This document shows positions 26,216-34,800 of a stretch of 45,059 bases of DNA, one piece after another (positions within the stretch are counted from its first letter, which is position 1; each line of letters begins with the position of its first letter). Under the pieces are notes generated by a model. It was given only the letters and a program-made list of their open reading frames with translations. It searched no databases and was not told where the DNA came from. The DNA lies in the NCBI GenBank assembly GCA_016870915.1, contig VFZY01000024.1:1-45059 (forward strand). Direction: 5' to 3'. The stretch comes from Acidobacteriota bacterium (GTDB taxonomy: Bacteria; Acidobacteriota; Terriglobia; Bryobacterales; Bryobacteraceae). The position numbers and the translations under genes were made by a program.

Positions 26216-27014
26216 CCTCGGGCATCGGGTGCCGGAACCGCCCTTCGAAGATCTCATCAAAGATCCCCAGCATCTCGCTGTGAATCGTTCCGTTATCCGC
26301 CAGAAGATGACGGCCCCGCAGGTCGAGCGGCGAACCCGTCATCGCCGACACTTCCCCGCCCGCCTCACGCACCAGAAGTGCGCCCGCCGCCATGTCCCAG
26401 GGATTCAGGCCGAACTCCCAAAAAGCCTCCAGCCGCCCGCAGGCAACATAGGCCAGGTCCAGCGCCGCCGCGCCCGCCCGGCGCACCCCATGGCTCAGCA
26501 TCGCCAGTTGATAGTAGAAGTGCACGTTGACGTTCAGGTGCCGCTTGCGGCTGGGAAACCCGGTCGCCACCAGGCTGTCTTCCACGCGCTTCGCCTTCGA
26601 CACATGGATCCGCCGGTTGTTCAGCCAGGCGCCTTCACCCTTGGCGGCGTGAAACATCTCATCGCGCACCGGATCGTACACCACGCCCGCGATCAGTTCA
26701 CCGGCCCGTTCCAGGCCCAGCGTCACGTTGAACATGGGAAAGCCGTGCGCGAAGTTGGTCGTTCCATCCAACGGATCGACGTACCAGCGGTATTCGGAGG
26801 CCGATTCATTGCCCCCGCCTTCCTCGGCGACAATCCCATGGCTTGGGTAGCGCGCCTGCAGCCGCTCCACAACCAGCCGCTCGCTGGCGCGGTCGGCTTC
26901 AGTCACCAGATCGAAGTCGCCCTTTAGTTCGAATCCTGTACGGCCCAGGTAGTGGATGAGAACGGCGCCGGCTTCGCGGGCGGTCTCAATGGCGGTGTCG
27001 AGATAAGAAGCCAT
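26196..27014 (-). CDS. Inositol monophosphatase family protein
   Basis: A 272-residue Mg-dependent phosphatase of the IMPase superfamily. Metal-site motifs are all present: IVAEEGG (Glu pair), YVDPLDGTTNFAHGFP (DPxDGTxN) and LNPWDMAAGALLVREAGG (WDxAAG). Substrates in this family include inositol phosphate, PAP and fructose bisphosphate; the sequence does not separate these. It lies 3 bases behind the Hfq-like gene and is probably the last gene of a four-gene unit that begins with the MoaD-MoaE fusion. Confidence 0.92.
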   Translation of the reverse strand: MASYLDTAIETAREAGAVLIHYLGRTGFELKGDFDLVTEADRASERLVVERLQARYPSHGIVAEEGGGNESASEYRWYVDPLDGTTNFAHGFPMFNVTLGLERAGELIAGVVYDPVRDEMFHAAKGEGAWLNNRRIHVSKAKRVEDSLVATGFPSRKRHLNVNVHFYYQLAMLSHGVRRAGAAALDLAYVACGRLEAFWEFGLNPWDMAAGALLVREAGGEVSAMTGSPLDLRGRHLLADNGTIHSEMLGIFDEIFEGRFRHPMPEVTPANR

Positions 27015-27017
27015 GCT

Positions 27018-27260
27018 TCAGACGGAAGAGGAGGAATCCAGTTCCCACAGATACTTCACCCGGTCCTTGAACAGGAACAGATTCGGTTCACCCTCCCGCG
27101 TCAAACGCAGAAAGGTGGCATCGAAGAACTCCACCACGCCGGTCAACTCACGTCCGTCATCCAGTTTCACCCCAACCGGCTTCGCGGCGGCAGCCAGGGC
27201 CTTGAGATACTCGGTTTCCTTGAGCGTCGTTTCCGGTGCGCGGGTCTTTTTGTGGGCCAT
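27018..27260 (-). CDS. Hfq-like Sm-fold RNA-binding protein
   Basis: An 80-residue protein with the Hfq/LSm layout. After a basic N-terminus (MAHKKTRAP) comes a helix (TLKETEYLKALAAAAK). Sm1 is at about residues 28-54 (VGVKLDDGRELTGVVEFFDATF) and Sm2 at about 61-72 (LFLFKDRVKYL). In classical Hfq the Sm2 motif is YKH; here it is FKD, so the conserved His is missing. The C-terminus is short and ends DSSSSV. Hfq hexamers bind small RNAs and U-rich 3' ends; this one could have altered RNA preference or another oligomer. It is placed between VWA and IMPase genes (gaps 20 and 3 bases). No clear ribosome site. Confidence 0.65.
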   Translation of the reverse strand: MAHKKTRAPETTLKETEYLKALAAAAKPVGVKLDDGRELTGVVEFFDATFLRLTREGEPNLFLFKDRVKYLWELDSSSSV

Positions 27261-27280
27261 GGAAGAAGAAGCGGAAGGAG

Positions 27281-28180
27281 TCAGCGTGCGGCGGGATCCG
27301 CATCCCCATAATAGCCACTGCGGGCCCGCACCTGCAAACCCGGCCGCGTCACCGTGAGCTTGAGCGTATGGAAACGATTGCGTGTCAGCGGCACCTGGCG
27401 CGGATAATATCCAAGCAGGTACTGCGTGCGCAGGTCATTCAGAATGCGCCCGAAGGCAGCGTCCAGGGCCGCTCCCGCGGTCACGGAAAAGCTCTGCCCG
27501 CCCGTTCCTGCCGCAAACTGCGCCAGTGCGTTCTCGCCGCCGGTGTTCCGCCCGGCAGGGTTCTTCACCGGCACAACGACAATCGGATAGATCACCCCGT
27601 CGGCGCGATGCGCCGCCTCCATGGCATCGTGGAACTTGATCCGGCTGGTGGTATCGCCGCCATCCGTCACCACAATCATCACCTTCCGGCCATCACGCTG
27701 GGCCAGGTCCTGGGCCGCCAGATAAATCCCGTCGTAGAGCGACGTCCCCGCCTCGCCCCGCAGGTTATTCAAAGCCGATTCGAGCCGCCCCATCCTGCGC
27801 GTAAATCCGCTCTCCTGCTTCACCTGCCAGTTGAAGCTGTAGATCGCCACTGAGTCCTTCTCATTGCCCTCTCCAAGAAAGGCTTTCAGAAAGCGCTGGA
27901 CGCTTTCCACTTCCACCTTCAAATCCTTCGCCGTCGAGCCGCTGGTGTCAACCAGAACTGCAACCGAGAGCGTCTGTTCGCTCGACCGCTCAAAGAGCGC
28001 GATCTCCTGGCGGGCGCCGTTGTCGGTGAGCGTGAATTCATCGCGGGTGAGATCACCCACCGGGCGGCTGCCGTCCGTCACCGTGGCCAGCACACGCACC
28101 AGCTTCACGTCCACGCGAATCACGGGATCCTGCGCCGCCGCCCCTGCCAATGCCGCCGCAAGCCAGACGGACAGCATCAT
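27281..28180 (-). CDS. VWA domain protein, acidobacterial type
   Basis: A 299-residue exported protein (signal peptide about 1-17, MMLSVWLAAALAGAAAQ). An N-terminal beta-rich region (VRVLATVTDGSRPVGDLTRDEFTLTDNG) is typical of the acidobacterial 'VWFA-related' family. The von Willebrand A domain follows with an intact MIDAS: DTSGS (DxSxS) and VTDGGDTTS. It probably mediates metal-dependent protein contacts in the periplasm or at the surface. I chose the ATG at 28180, whose TGA overlap with the stop of MoaD-MoaE (ATGA) shows coupling; an earlier in-frame start is less likely. Confidence 0.88.
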   Translation of the reverse strand: MMLSVWLAAALAGAAAQDPVIRVDVKLVRVLATVTDGSRPVGDLTRDEFTLTDNGARQEIALFERSSEQTLSVAVLVDTSGSTAKDLKVEVESVQRFLKAFLGEGNEKDSVAIYSFNWQVKQESGFTRRMGRLESALNNLRGEAGTSLYDGIYLAAQDLAQRDGRKVMIVVTDGGDTTSRIKFHDAMEAAHRADGVIYPIVVVPVKNPAGRNTGGENALAQFAAGTGGQSFSVTAGAALDAAFGRILNDLRTQYLLGYYPRQVPLTRNRFHTLKLTVTRPGLQVRARSGYYGDADPAAR

Positions 28181-28905
28181 GCAGGGCCGCCAGACGCCTT
28201 CTGCAGCGTGTTGTCCCAGTCCCCCTCCACCCACACCTCGCCGTCCTCGAAGTACTCTTTCTTCCAGATCGGCACCGCTTTCTTCAACCGGTTGATGCCC
28301 TCCAGCGCCGCATCGAACGCCGCGCGCCGGTGCGGCGACGCCACGATCACCGTCACACTCGCCTCGCCAATTTCAAGCCGCCCCAGACGGTGGATCATCG
28401 CCACGCGCCCCACGCTGTGCCCGGCTGCGATCTCGCGGCCGATCTCCGCCATCACGCGCACCGCCATCGCCTCATAACACTCGTAGTCGAGAAAGCGCGT
28501 GCGGCGCCCGCGCGTGTTGTCGCGCACAATGCCTTCAAACGTGATCACCGCGCCGTCGGAGCCCTGCTGAACGCGCCGCGCCGCGGCCGCCGAATCGATG
28601 GGCTCCCGGGTCAGCGCGAAGAAGTGGCCGGCCTCGTCTTCAATCAGGTGTGTGAACCCGCGCCCGCCGCTCACCGGGGGAAGCAGAGCGATCTCGTCGC
28701 CATCCTCCACGGCCGCTGTCACCGGGGCGAAATTCTGGTTCCGTGCAAGCACAATGCTCCTCGACATCTGTTCCAACCGCGGATACATCGACGCATAGCG
28801 CTTGAACACGGTTTCAAGCGTGGCGGGGCCGTCAAGTTCAATCACCTCTTCGGCGCGAGAGACGATATCCTTCAACTGGCCGAAAAACAGAACCTTGACG
28901 CGCAC
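28177..28905 (-). CDS. MoaD-MoaE fusion, molybdopterin synthase
   Basis: A 242-residue fusion of both molybdopterin synthase subunits. Residues 1-81 are MoaD (beta-grasp) ending in PPVSGG, with the GG at 80-81 that becomes a thiocarboxylate in stand-alone MoaD. Residues about 85-242 are MoaE, with FEGIVRDNTRG, IHRLGRLEIGE and LKKAVPIWKKEYF (catalytic Lys region). The enzyme inserts sulfur into cPMP. The GG lies inside the chain, so activity would need cleavage after it, as reported for MoaX of M. tuberculosis. The start is a GTG, 7 bases after a TACAAT box. No other moa gene is in the window. Confidence 0.9.
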   Translation of the reverse strand: MRVKVLFFGQLKDIVSRAEEVIELDGPATLETVFKRYASMYPRLEQMSRSIVLARNQNFAPVTAAVEDGDEIALLPPVSGGRGFTHLIEDEAGHFFALTREPIDSAAAARRVQQGSDGAVITFEGIVRDNTRGRRTRFLDYECYEAMAVRVMAEIGREIAAGHSVGRVAMIHRLGRLEIGEASVTVIVASPHRRAAFDAALEGINRLKKAVPIWKKEYFEDGEVWVEGDWDNTLQKASGGPA

Positions 28906-28912
28906 CTTTTTT

Positions 28913-28918
28913 ATTGTA
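28913..28918 (-). promoter_or_regulatory. -10-like box TACAAT, possible leaderless start
   Basis: On the minus strand, TACAAT ends 7 bases before the GTG at 28905. The gap is an A run with no proper Shine-Dalgarno. One unit of the hairpin repeat lies directly upstream, in the expected -35/-10 spacer. Confidence 0.5.
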
Positions 28919-28920
28919 GT

Positions 28921-28994
28921 CCGCGGCTCTCCGCGCAAGAATAGGCCGCGGGTCTCCGCACGGCAATAAGGCGCGGCTCTCCGCGCGACAATAG
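28921..28994. repeat. Three tandem hairpin repeats in a divergent promoter region
   Basis: Three imperfect units of 23-26 bases: 28921-28945, 28946-28971 and 28972-28994. Each has the core CGCGGCTCTCCGCG or a close variant, which is an inverted repeat CGCGG/CCGCG around four bases, followed by an A-rich tail (AAGAATAGG, CAATAAGG, CAATAG). They fill the gap between the MoaD-MoaE gene (minus) and the S9 peptidase gene (plus). They may bind a regulator, form cruciforms, or be a small expanding repeat. Confidence 0.75.
28987..28992 (+). promoter_or_regulatory. -10-like box GACAAT, possible leaderless start
   Basis: GACAAT ends 6 bases before the ATG at 28999; no Shine-Dalgarno is present. The box straddles the end of the third hairpin repeat, so repeat number or folding could affect the promoter. 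Confidence 0.4.
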
Positions 28995-28998
28995 AACA

Positions 28999-31053
28999 AT
29001 GCGCGCCGCCGCCTTCATCCTCCTCGCCCTGCCCCTTGTCCATGCCGCGGATCCCGTCACCCACCGTGCCATCTGGCTCATGAAACGGGTGGGCGCCCCG
29101 GCGGTCAGTCCGAATGGCAAATGGGTGGTGTTTCCCGTTCTTGAGCCGGCCTACGACGAACGCGACCAGGTTTCCGATCTGTGGATCGTCCCCGCCGATG
29201 GCTCCGCGCCCGCGCGCCGACTCACTCACACCAAGGCCGGTGAATCGGGCGTCGTCTGGAGCCCCGACAGTTCCTCCATCGCCTTCACCTCCCGCCGCGA
29301 AGGCGATGAGGCCTCGCAGGTTTACGTACTGCATGTCAGCCAGCCCGGCGAGGCTCGCCGCATCACGAATCTTCTGCACGGAGCCTCGGCGCCCCGCTGG
29401 CGTCCCGATGGCGGCGCCTTGCTCTTCACCAGCACCGTCTATCCAGGAGCCGCGGACGATGAAGCCAACCGCGCGATTGCCGGCGAACGGAAGGCGAGAA
29501 AGCACAAGGCACGGGTCTATGAGTCGTTCCCGGTGCGCCACTGGGATCACTGGATCGATGAGCCGCGTGTGCATCTGCTGGTGCAGGAACTGGCCGAAGG
29601 CTCCAAGGCTCGCGACCTGTTCGCGGGCTCGAAGCTCGCCGCGGCGCCCGGCTTCGGCGGCGTGATGGGCTCCACCTCCGACGAGTTGCCTGCCGTCTGG
29701 ACTCCGGACGGACAGTCCGTCATCTTCGCGGCGACCACCGGCCGCGACACCGCCGCGTTCGCCGAGGTTCGCACCCATCTCTACCAGGTCAGTGCGAACG
29801 GCGGGGAGCCTGCCGCCATCACTGCCGGCAGCGACAGCTTCACCAATCCCGTGTTCCGGCCGGACGGCAAGGCGTTCTACGCGCTCGCCGAAGCCGGAAC
29901 GGGCAAGAACTACAACCTCGCAAGGATTGTACGGTTCTCATGGCCGCAAGCGGGCCGTCCCCAAGTCATCGCCCCGGCCTTTGACCGTTCGGCCGACACC
30001 ATCGCTTTCAGCCCCGATTCGAAAACCGTCTACACCACGGCGGAAGACGCCGGCCACGTCAAGGTCTACAGCCTGCCCGCCGAGGGTGGCGCCGCGACGC
30101 TTGCCCTGGATGCTCCCAGGGGCCAGTACACCAACCTGGCTATCGGCGGCGCGGTGATGGCCGCCACCTTCGACAGCGCCGTCCAACCGCCGGAGGTTGT
30201 CCGCATCGACATCGCCGCCGGGCGGCACCAGGCATTAACCCGCTTCAACGCGGATGCCGCTGCGCGCATCGATTGGAAGCCGCTGGAGGAGTTCTGGTTC
30301 ACCAGCAAGGGCGGACGCCGCATCCACAACCTGATCGCGCTGCCTCCCGGCTTTGACCCCAGCCGGAAGTATCCGCTCATCTCGATCATCCATGGTGGCC
30401 CGCACACCATGCACAAGGACTATTTCTTCCTGCGCTGGAACCCTCACCTGCTCGCCGCGCCGGGCTACGTCATCCTGATGACCAACTACACCGGCTCCAC
30501 CGGCTTCGGCGAAGCCTTCGCCCAGGCCATTCAAGGCGACCCTCTCCGTACGCCCGGCGCCGAGATCGATCAGGCCGCCGATGAGGCCGTCAAGCGCTAT
30601 CCCTACATCGACGCCACGCGCCTGGCCGCCGGCGGCGCCAGCTACGGCGGACATCTTGCCAACTGGCTGCAGGCCAGCACCACGCGCTACAAGTGCCTGC
30701 TGAGCCACGCGGGCCTCATCAACCTGGAATCCCAGTGGGGCACCAGCGACACCATCTACTCACGCGAGGTATCGAACGGCGGGCCGGTCTGGGAACAGGG
30801 CCCCGTGTGGCGGGAGCAGAACCCCATTCGCCACGCTGCCCGCTTCAGGACGCCCATGATGCTCACCGTGGGCGAGAACGACTTCCGGGTGCCGCTGAAC
30901 CAGACGCTTGAGAACTGGAGTGTGCTGCAGAGGCTGAAGATCCCCCGCCAGCTGATCGTCTTTCCCGATGCCAATCATTGGATTCTCAAGGGCGAGGACA
31001 ACCGGTTCTTCTACGGCGAAGTGCATGCCTGGTTCGCGAGGTGGCTGCGATGA
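28999..31053 (+). CDS. S9 family (prolyl oligopeptidase-like) peptidase
   Basis: A 684-residue exported serine peptidase (signal peptide about 1-15, RAAAFILLALPLVHA). Residues about 25-410 form a beta-propeller with WD40-like/TolB-type repeats (VWSPDSSSIAFTSRR, APRWRPDGGALLFTS, IAFSPDSKTVYTT). The C-terminal alpha/beta-hydrolase domain has the triad S548 (GGASYGGHLAN), D628 (ENDFRVPL) and H660 (DANHWI), all in the right order. It probably degrades peptides in the periplasm or outside. The HAD-like gene overlaps its stop by 4 bases. Confidence 0.94.
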   Translation: MRAAAFILLALPLVHAADPVTHRAIWLMKRVGAPAVSPNGKWVVFPVLEPAYDERDQVSDLWIVPADGSAPARRLTHTKAGESGVVWSPDSSSIAFTSRREGDEASQVYVLHVSQPGEARRITNLLHGASAPRWRPDGGALLFTSTVYPGAADDEANRAIAGERKARKHKARVYESFPVRHWDHWIDEPRVHLLVQELAEGSKARDLFAGSKLAAAPGFGGVMGSTSDELPAVWTPDGQSVIFAATTGRDTAAFAEVRTHLYQVSANGGEPAAITAGSDSFTNPVFRPDGKAFYALAEAGTGKNYNLARIVRFSWPQAGRPQVIAPAFDRSADTIAFSPDSKTVYTTAEDAGHVKVYSLPAEGGAATLALDAPRGQYTNLAIGGAVMAATFDSAVQPPEVVRIDIAAGRHQALTRFNADAAARIDWKPLEEFWFTSKGGRRIHNLIALPPGFDPSRKYPLISIIHGGPHTMHKDYFFLRWNPHLLAAPGYVILMTNYTGSTGFGEAFAQAIQGDPLRTPGAEIDQAADEAVKRYPYIDATRLAAGGASYGGHLANWLQASTTRYKCLLSHAGLINLESQWGTSDTIYSREVSNGGPVWEQGPVWREQNPIRHAARFRTPMMLTVGENDFRVPLNQTLENWSVLQRLKIPRQLIVFPDANHWILKGEDNRFFYGEVHAWFARWLR

Positions 31054-31802
31054 GACGCCGCGAATTTCTTGCCGCGCCAGCCGCGCTGGCAGCCGCTCCG
31101 GCCGTGAAGGCCCTGACGTTCGATGTATTCGGCACCGTGGTTGACTGGCGCGGCAGCATCATCCGCGAGGGTGCGTCGTTCAACAAATCCCGTGGCCTCG
31201 AGGTGGACTGGGCGCGCCTGGCGGACCGCTGGCGCGCGGGCTATGGCCCCGCCATGAACCGTGTCCGCACCGGCGAACTGGGCTGGAAGAAGATCGATGA
31301 GTTGCATCGCATGATCCTCGATTCCCTTCTTGACGAGTTCGGGTTGGGGAAACTCGATGAGGCCGCACGGCGCCATCTGAACTTCGTCTGGCACCGCCTG
31401 GACCCGTGGCCTGACGCGGTTGCCGGCCTGGCCCGTCTGAAGACGAAGTACACCATCGCGCCGCTTTCGAACGGCAACCTCTCCCTGCTCACCAACATGG
31501 CCAAGCGGGCCGGGCTGCCGTGGGATTGCATCCTGTCGGCGGAACTGGCGCGGCACTACAAGCCGGACCCGGAAGCTTATCTCACCGCGTGCCAACTGCT
31601 GGACCTGCCGCCCGGCGAGGTGATGATGGTCGCCGCGCATCCGAACGACCTGCATGCAGCCCGGCGCGTCGGCATGCGCACGGGCTATGTCCCGCGGCCC
31701 CTCGAATTCGGCCCCGGCGTCAAGCGCGATGCGGCGCCGGCCGGGGAGTTCGACGTCACCGCGCGGGACTTCCCCGCCCTGGCCACCGCGCTCGGCTGCT
31801 GA
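31050..31802 (+). CDS. Haloacid dehalogenase type II (HAD) with Tat-like leader
   Basis: A 250-residue HAD-superfamily hydrolase. The core begins KALTFDVFGTVVDWRGS (nucleophile Asp in FDxFGT), continues with PLSNGNLSLL (motif II) and KPDPEAY (motif III Lys), and ends with VMMVAAHPNDLHAARRVGMRTG (the usual acidic pair is AAHPNDL, as in L-2-haloacid dehalogenases). Unusually, residues 1-19 (MRRREFLAAPAALAAAPAV) look like a Tat-type leader, so it may be exported. The start ATG overlaps the peptidase stop by 4 bases; the frame further upstream belongs to the peptidase gene. Confidence 0.88.
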   Translation: MRRREFLAAPAALAAAPAVKALTFDVFGTVVDWRGSIIREGASFNKSRGLEVDWARLADRWRAGYGPAMNRVRTGELGWKKIDELHRMILDSLLDEFGLGKLDEAARRHLNFVWHRLDPWPDAVAGLARLKTKYTIAPLSNGNLSLLTNMAKRAGLPWDCILSAELARHYKPDPEAYLTACQLLDLPPGEVMMVAAHPNDLHAARRVGMRTGYVPRPLEFGPGVKRDAAPAGEFDVTARDFPALATALGC

Positions 31803-31810
31803 CCGCCCGG

Positions 31811-31816
31811 TAAGAT
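31811..31816 (+). promoter_or_regulatory. -10-like box TAAGAT, possible leaderless start
   Basis: TAAGAT ends 7 bases before the ATG at 31824, the same spacing as at the first gene of the window. Another in-frame ATG at 31815 overlaps the box, so the downstream ATG is the better start. Confidence 0.45.
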
Positions 31817-31823
31817 GATTCTC

Positions 31824-34800
31824 ATGGTGAGGGTGCTCGCATTCTGGCTGCTGGCTGCCGCCGCGGCGGTGGCACAACAGACGGGTGCTTCGATTGCCGG
31901 TCTGATCACGGACGCCCAAGGCGCGCCGATGCCGGGCGCGCGCGTGGTGGCCGTGCAACTGGAGACCGCGCAGGAGTATCCCACGCAGTCCAACCAGGAA
32001 GGCGCCTTTGTGTTCCGGGCGCTGCCCATCGGCGGCTACCGCGTCGAGGCGGAGGCCACCGGATTCCGCAAGCTGCAGCGCTCGGGCATCGTGCTCACCA
32101 CGGGCCAGACGCTGGAACTGACATTGAAGCTGGAACTGGGCGCAACCTCGGAGGTGGTAACCGTGGAAGCCGACCCGCCGCTCATTGAAACGCGCACCTC
32201 CGACGCCAGTCAGTTGATTGAGGCCAAGACCATTGAAGACATGCCCATGGGGGATCGCCGGGCGTTGAACATCGTGGAGGTTGCGGGCGCGGCCGTCTTC
32301 GTGCAGAACGAGACCGGCGGCTCGCCCACCTTCTCGCTCGCGGGCGGGCGCGTCGGTTCCCAGATGTTCTGGATTGACGGCGGCGCCGGCCAGAACATGC
32401 GCCTGGGTATCGCCAGTTCGAATTGGGACCCGCCCATTGAGACCTTGCAGGAGATCCGGATCATGGGCAACGGCTTCTCCTCGGAGTTCGGCGCCTCGGC
32501 CGGCGGCATCATCATCGCCAACACCAAGGCCGGCACAAACAAGCTGCACGGGTCTCTGTTTGAGTACTTCCGCAACGAGGTTCTGGATGCGGCCAACTTC
32601 TTTTCGCCCGTCTCCGGCACGCGCCGCGAGAAGCCCGCCCTGCGCTTCAACCTCTACGGCGGCTCGCTCGGCGGACCCATCCGGCGGGACCAGACGTTCT
32701 ACTTCGTGGCGCATCAGGGCACGCGGCGCAATGACGGTGTCATCCGCAGCCTCACCGTGCCGTCGCTGATCGAACGCGAGGGAGACTTCTCCGCCAGTGC
32801 CACTGCCCGCGGCGTGACGCCCGTCTACGATCCGTTCAGCGGACGCCTGGAAGGGACCGCCGTGCGGCGTACGGCGTTCCCTGGCAACATCGTGCCGCGT
32901 TCGCGATTCAACAGCGTGGGCGCGGCACTCATCCCGTTTTACCCGCTGCCGAACCGCGCGCCGGACGATGTGACCGGCGTCAACAACTACCGCGCCAACG
33001 AAGTGAACCGCACGCGGGGCGAGAACGTCACGGTGAAGATCGACCATGCGTTCAACAGCAATGACCGGCTCACGTTCCGCTGGCTGTGGAGCACCAGCGA
33101 GTCGGCGCGCAGCAGCGTCTATCCGGTGGCCGCGGCCGATACCGTCAATCAGTCCGAAGGCGCGACGTCTTTCTACTACGGCGCCTGGACCCGTGTGCTG
33201 ACGCCCAGCGTGGTGAACGAACTGCGCTTTACCTATGGCGCCCGCAGCTTCCGCAGCTTCGCGCGCGGCTACCGCGAGGGTTGGCCCGGCAAGCTGGGCC
33301 TGAAGGGCGTCTCCGACGACTTCTTTCCGAACATGGCGCCGGCCGCCTACGCCCCGCTGGGAGCATCGTCGCAGGAACGCCGTCAGTTCCCCATCCGCCA
33401 GATGCAGTTCATCGAAAACATCTCCGTGCTGCGTGGGCGCAACAACTGGAAGTTCGGCGGAGAGTTCCGGCCTTCGAACAACTTCGAGGTGCTGCGGGCC
33501 ACGGTGTCCGGGCGCTTTGTGTTCTCGCGCGGCATGTCTGGCATTCCAGGCAACACAAACTCCGGCAACGGCTTCGCCACCCTGCTTCTGGGCGTCCCCA
33601 CCACCTACAACATCCGCGACACCGATGAACTCGACCGTCACAGCTACTACATCGCCTGGTTCGCGCAGAATGACTGGCAGGTGAACCGCTCGCTCACGCT
33701 CAACCTGGGCGTTCGCTGGGAAGCCGACACGCCGATGGCCGATGCCAACAACCGGATCAACAGCTTCGATCCCCTGGCCATCAATCCCGTGTCCGGCACG
33801 CCGGGCGTGGTGAAATTCCTCGGTGTGGGAGGTTACCGCACCTCTCCCTTCGATGGTGACTGGAACAACTTCGCGCCGCGAGCCGGCTTTGCCTGGCGGC
33901 CTTTCGGCCTGGAGAAGACGGTGGTTCGCGGCGGCTTTGGTGCGTTCTTCGCCCACCCGTTTGACCGGGCGGTGCCCAACTCCGCCACGCTGGGGTTTGA
34001 GCGTTCGGCCAACCTGGTGCTGCAGGACAACATCACGGCGATCCCGTATACGCTCACCAGCAATCTTCCCGTGCCGAGCCTTGAGCGGCTGCCGCTGGAT
34101 GACCGCTTCGGGGCAACACCGCTGGCCGTCAATCCAACGCAGGCCGTTACTTACTTCGAGTCCAAGCGGCGCACCGGATACTCCCTGCAGCCGAGCCTTC
34201 GCATTCAGCATGAACTGCCCGGCCGGGCGATGGTGGAGTATGGCTACATTGGCAATCTGTCGCGCAAACTGGCTTCCGACAACATGAATACGAACCAGAT
34301 TCCACCGGCTCTGTTGGCGCCCGGAGCAAACCGCCTGCACCGGCCCTTCCCTCAGTTCAGCCAGGTAACGCTGGTGGCGCCCGCTCTGGGTGTGAGCAGC
34401 TATCACGCGCTGCTGGTGCGGAGCGAAAAACGCTTCTCGCGCGGGTTCAACGCGATGGGCACCTACACGTGGTCGAAGACGCTGGACAACATGGATTCCG
34501 GCACGTCTGCCTTCGGTGACGAGGAGGGCAGTTTCTCCAACTTCTACAACCGCCGGGCCGATTACGGCCCCTCCACCATCGACATCCGGCACCGCGCGAC
34601 GATGAGCAGCGTACTGCAACTTCCGTTCGGTCCAGGCCGCGCGTTCCTCAACCGTCCGGGCCTGCTTCAACGCCTGGCCGGCGGCTGGAGCCTGAGCGGC
34701 GTCTACGTGGTTCAGACCGGAGGACCCGTCACGGTGGCCACGCAGGTGAACAACACCTTCGCCTTTTCAGCCGGGCCCCAGCGGGCCGACATTCTCAGGA

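Noticed and set aside
31011-34670. Very long minus-strand open frame (about 1219 codons) opposite the S9/HAD/TonB genes
   Set aside because: It lies antisense to three recognised genes, and its translation has no known domain. GC-rich codon use keeps the opposite frame open.
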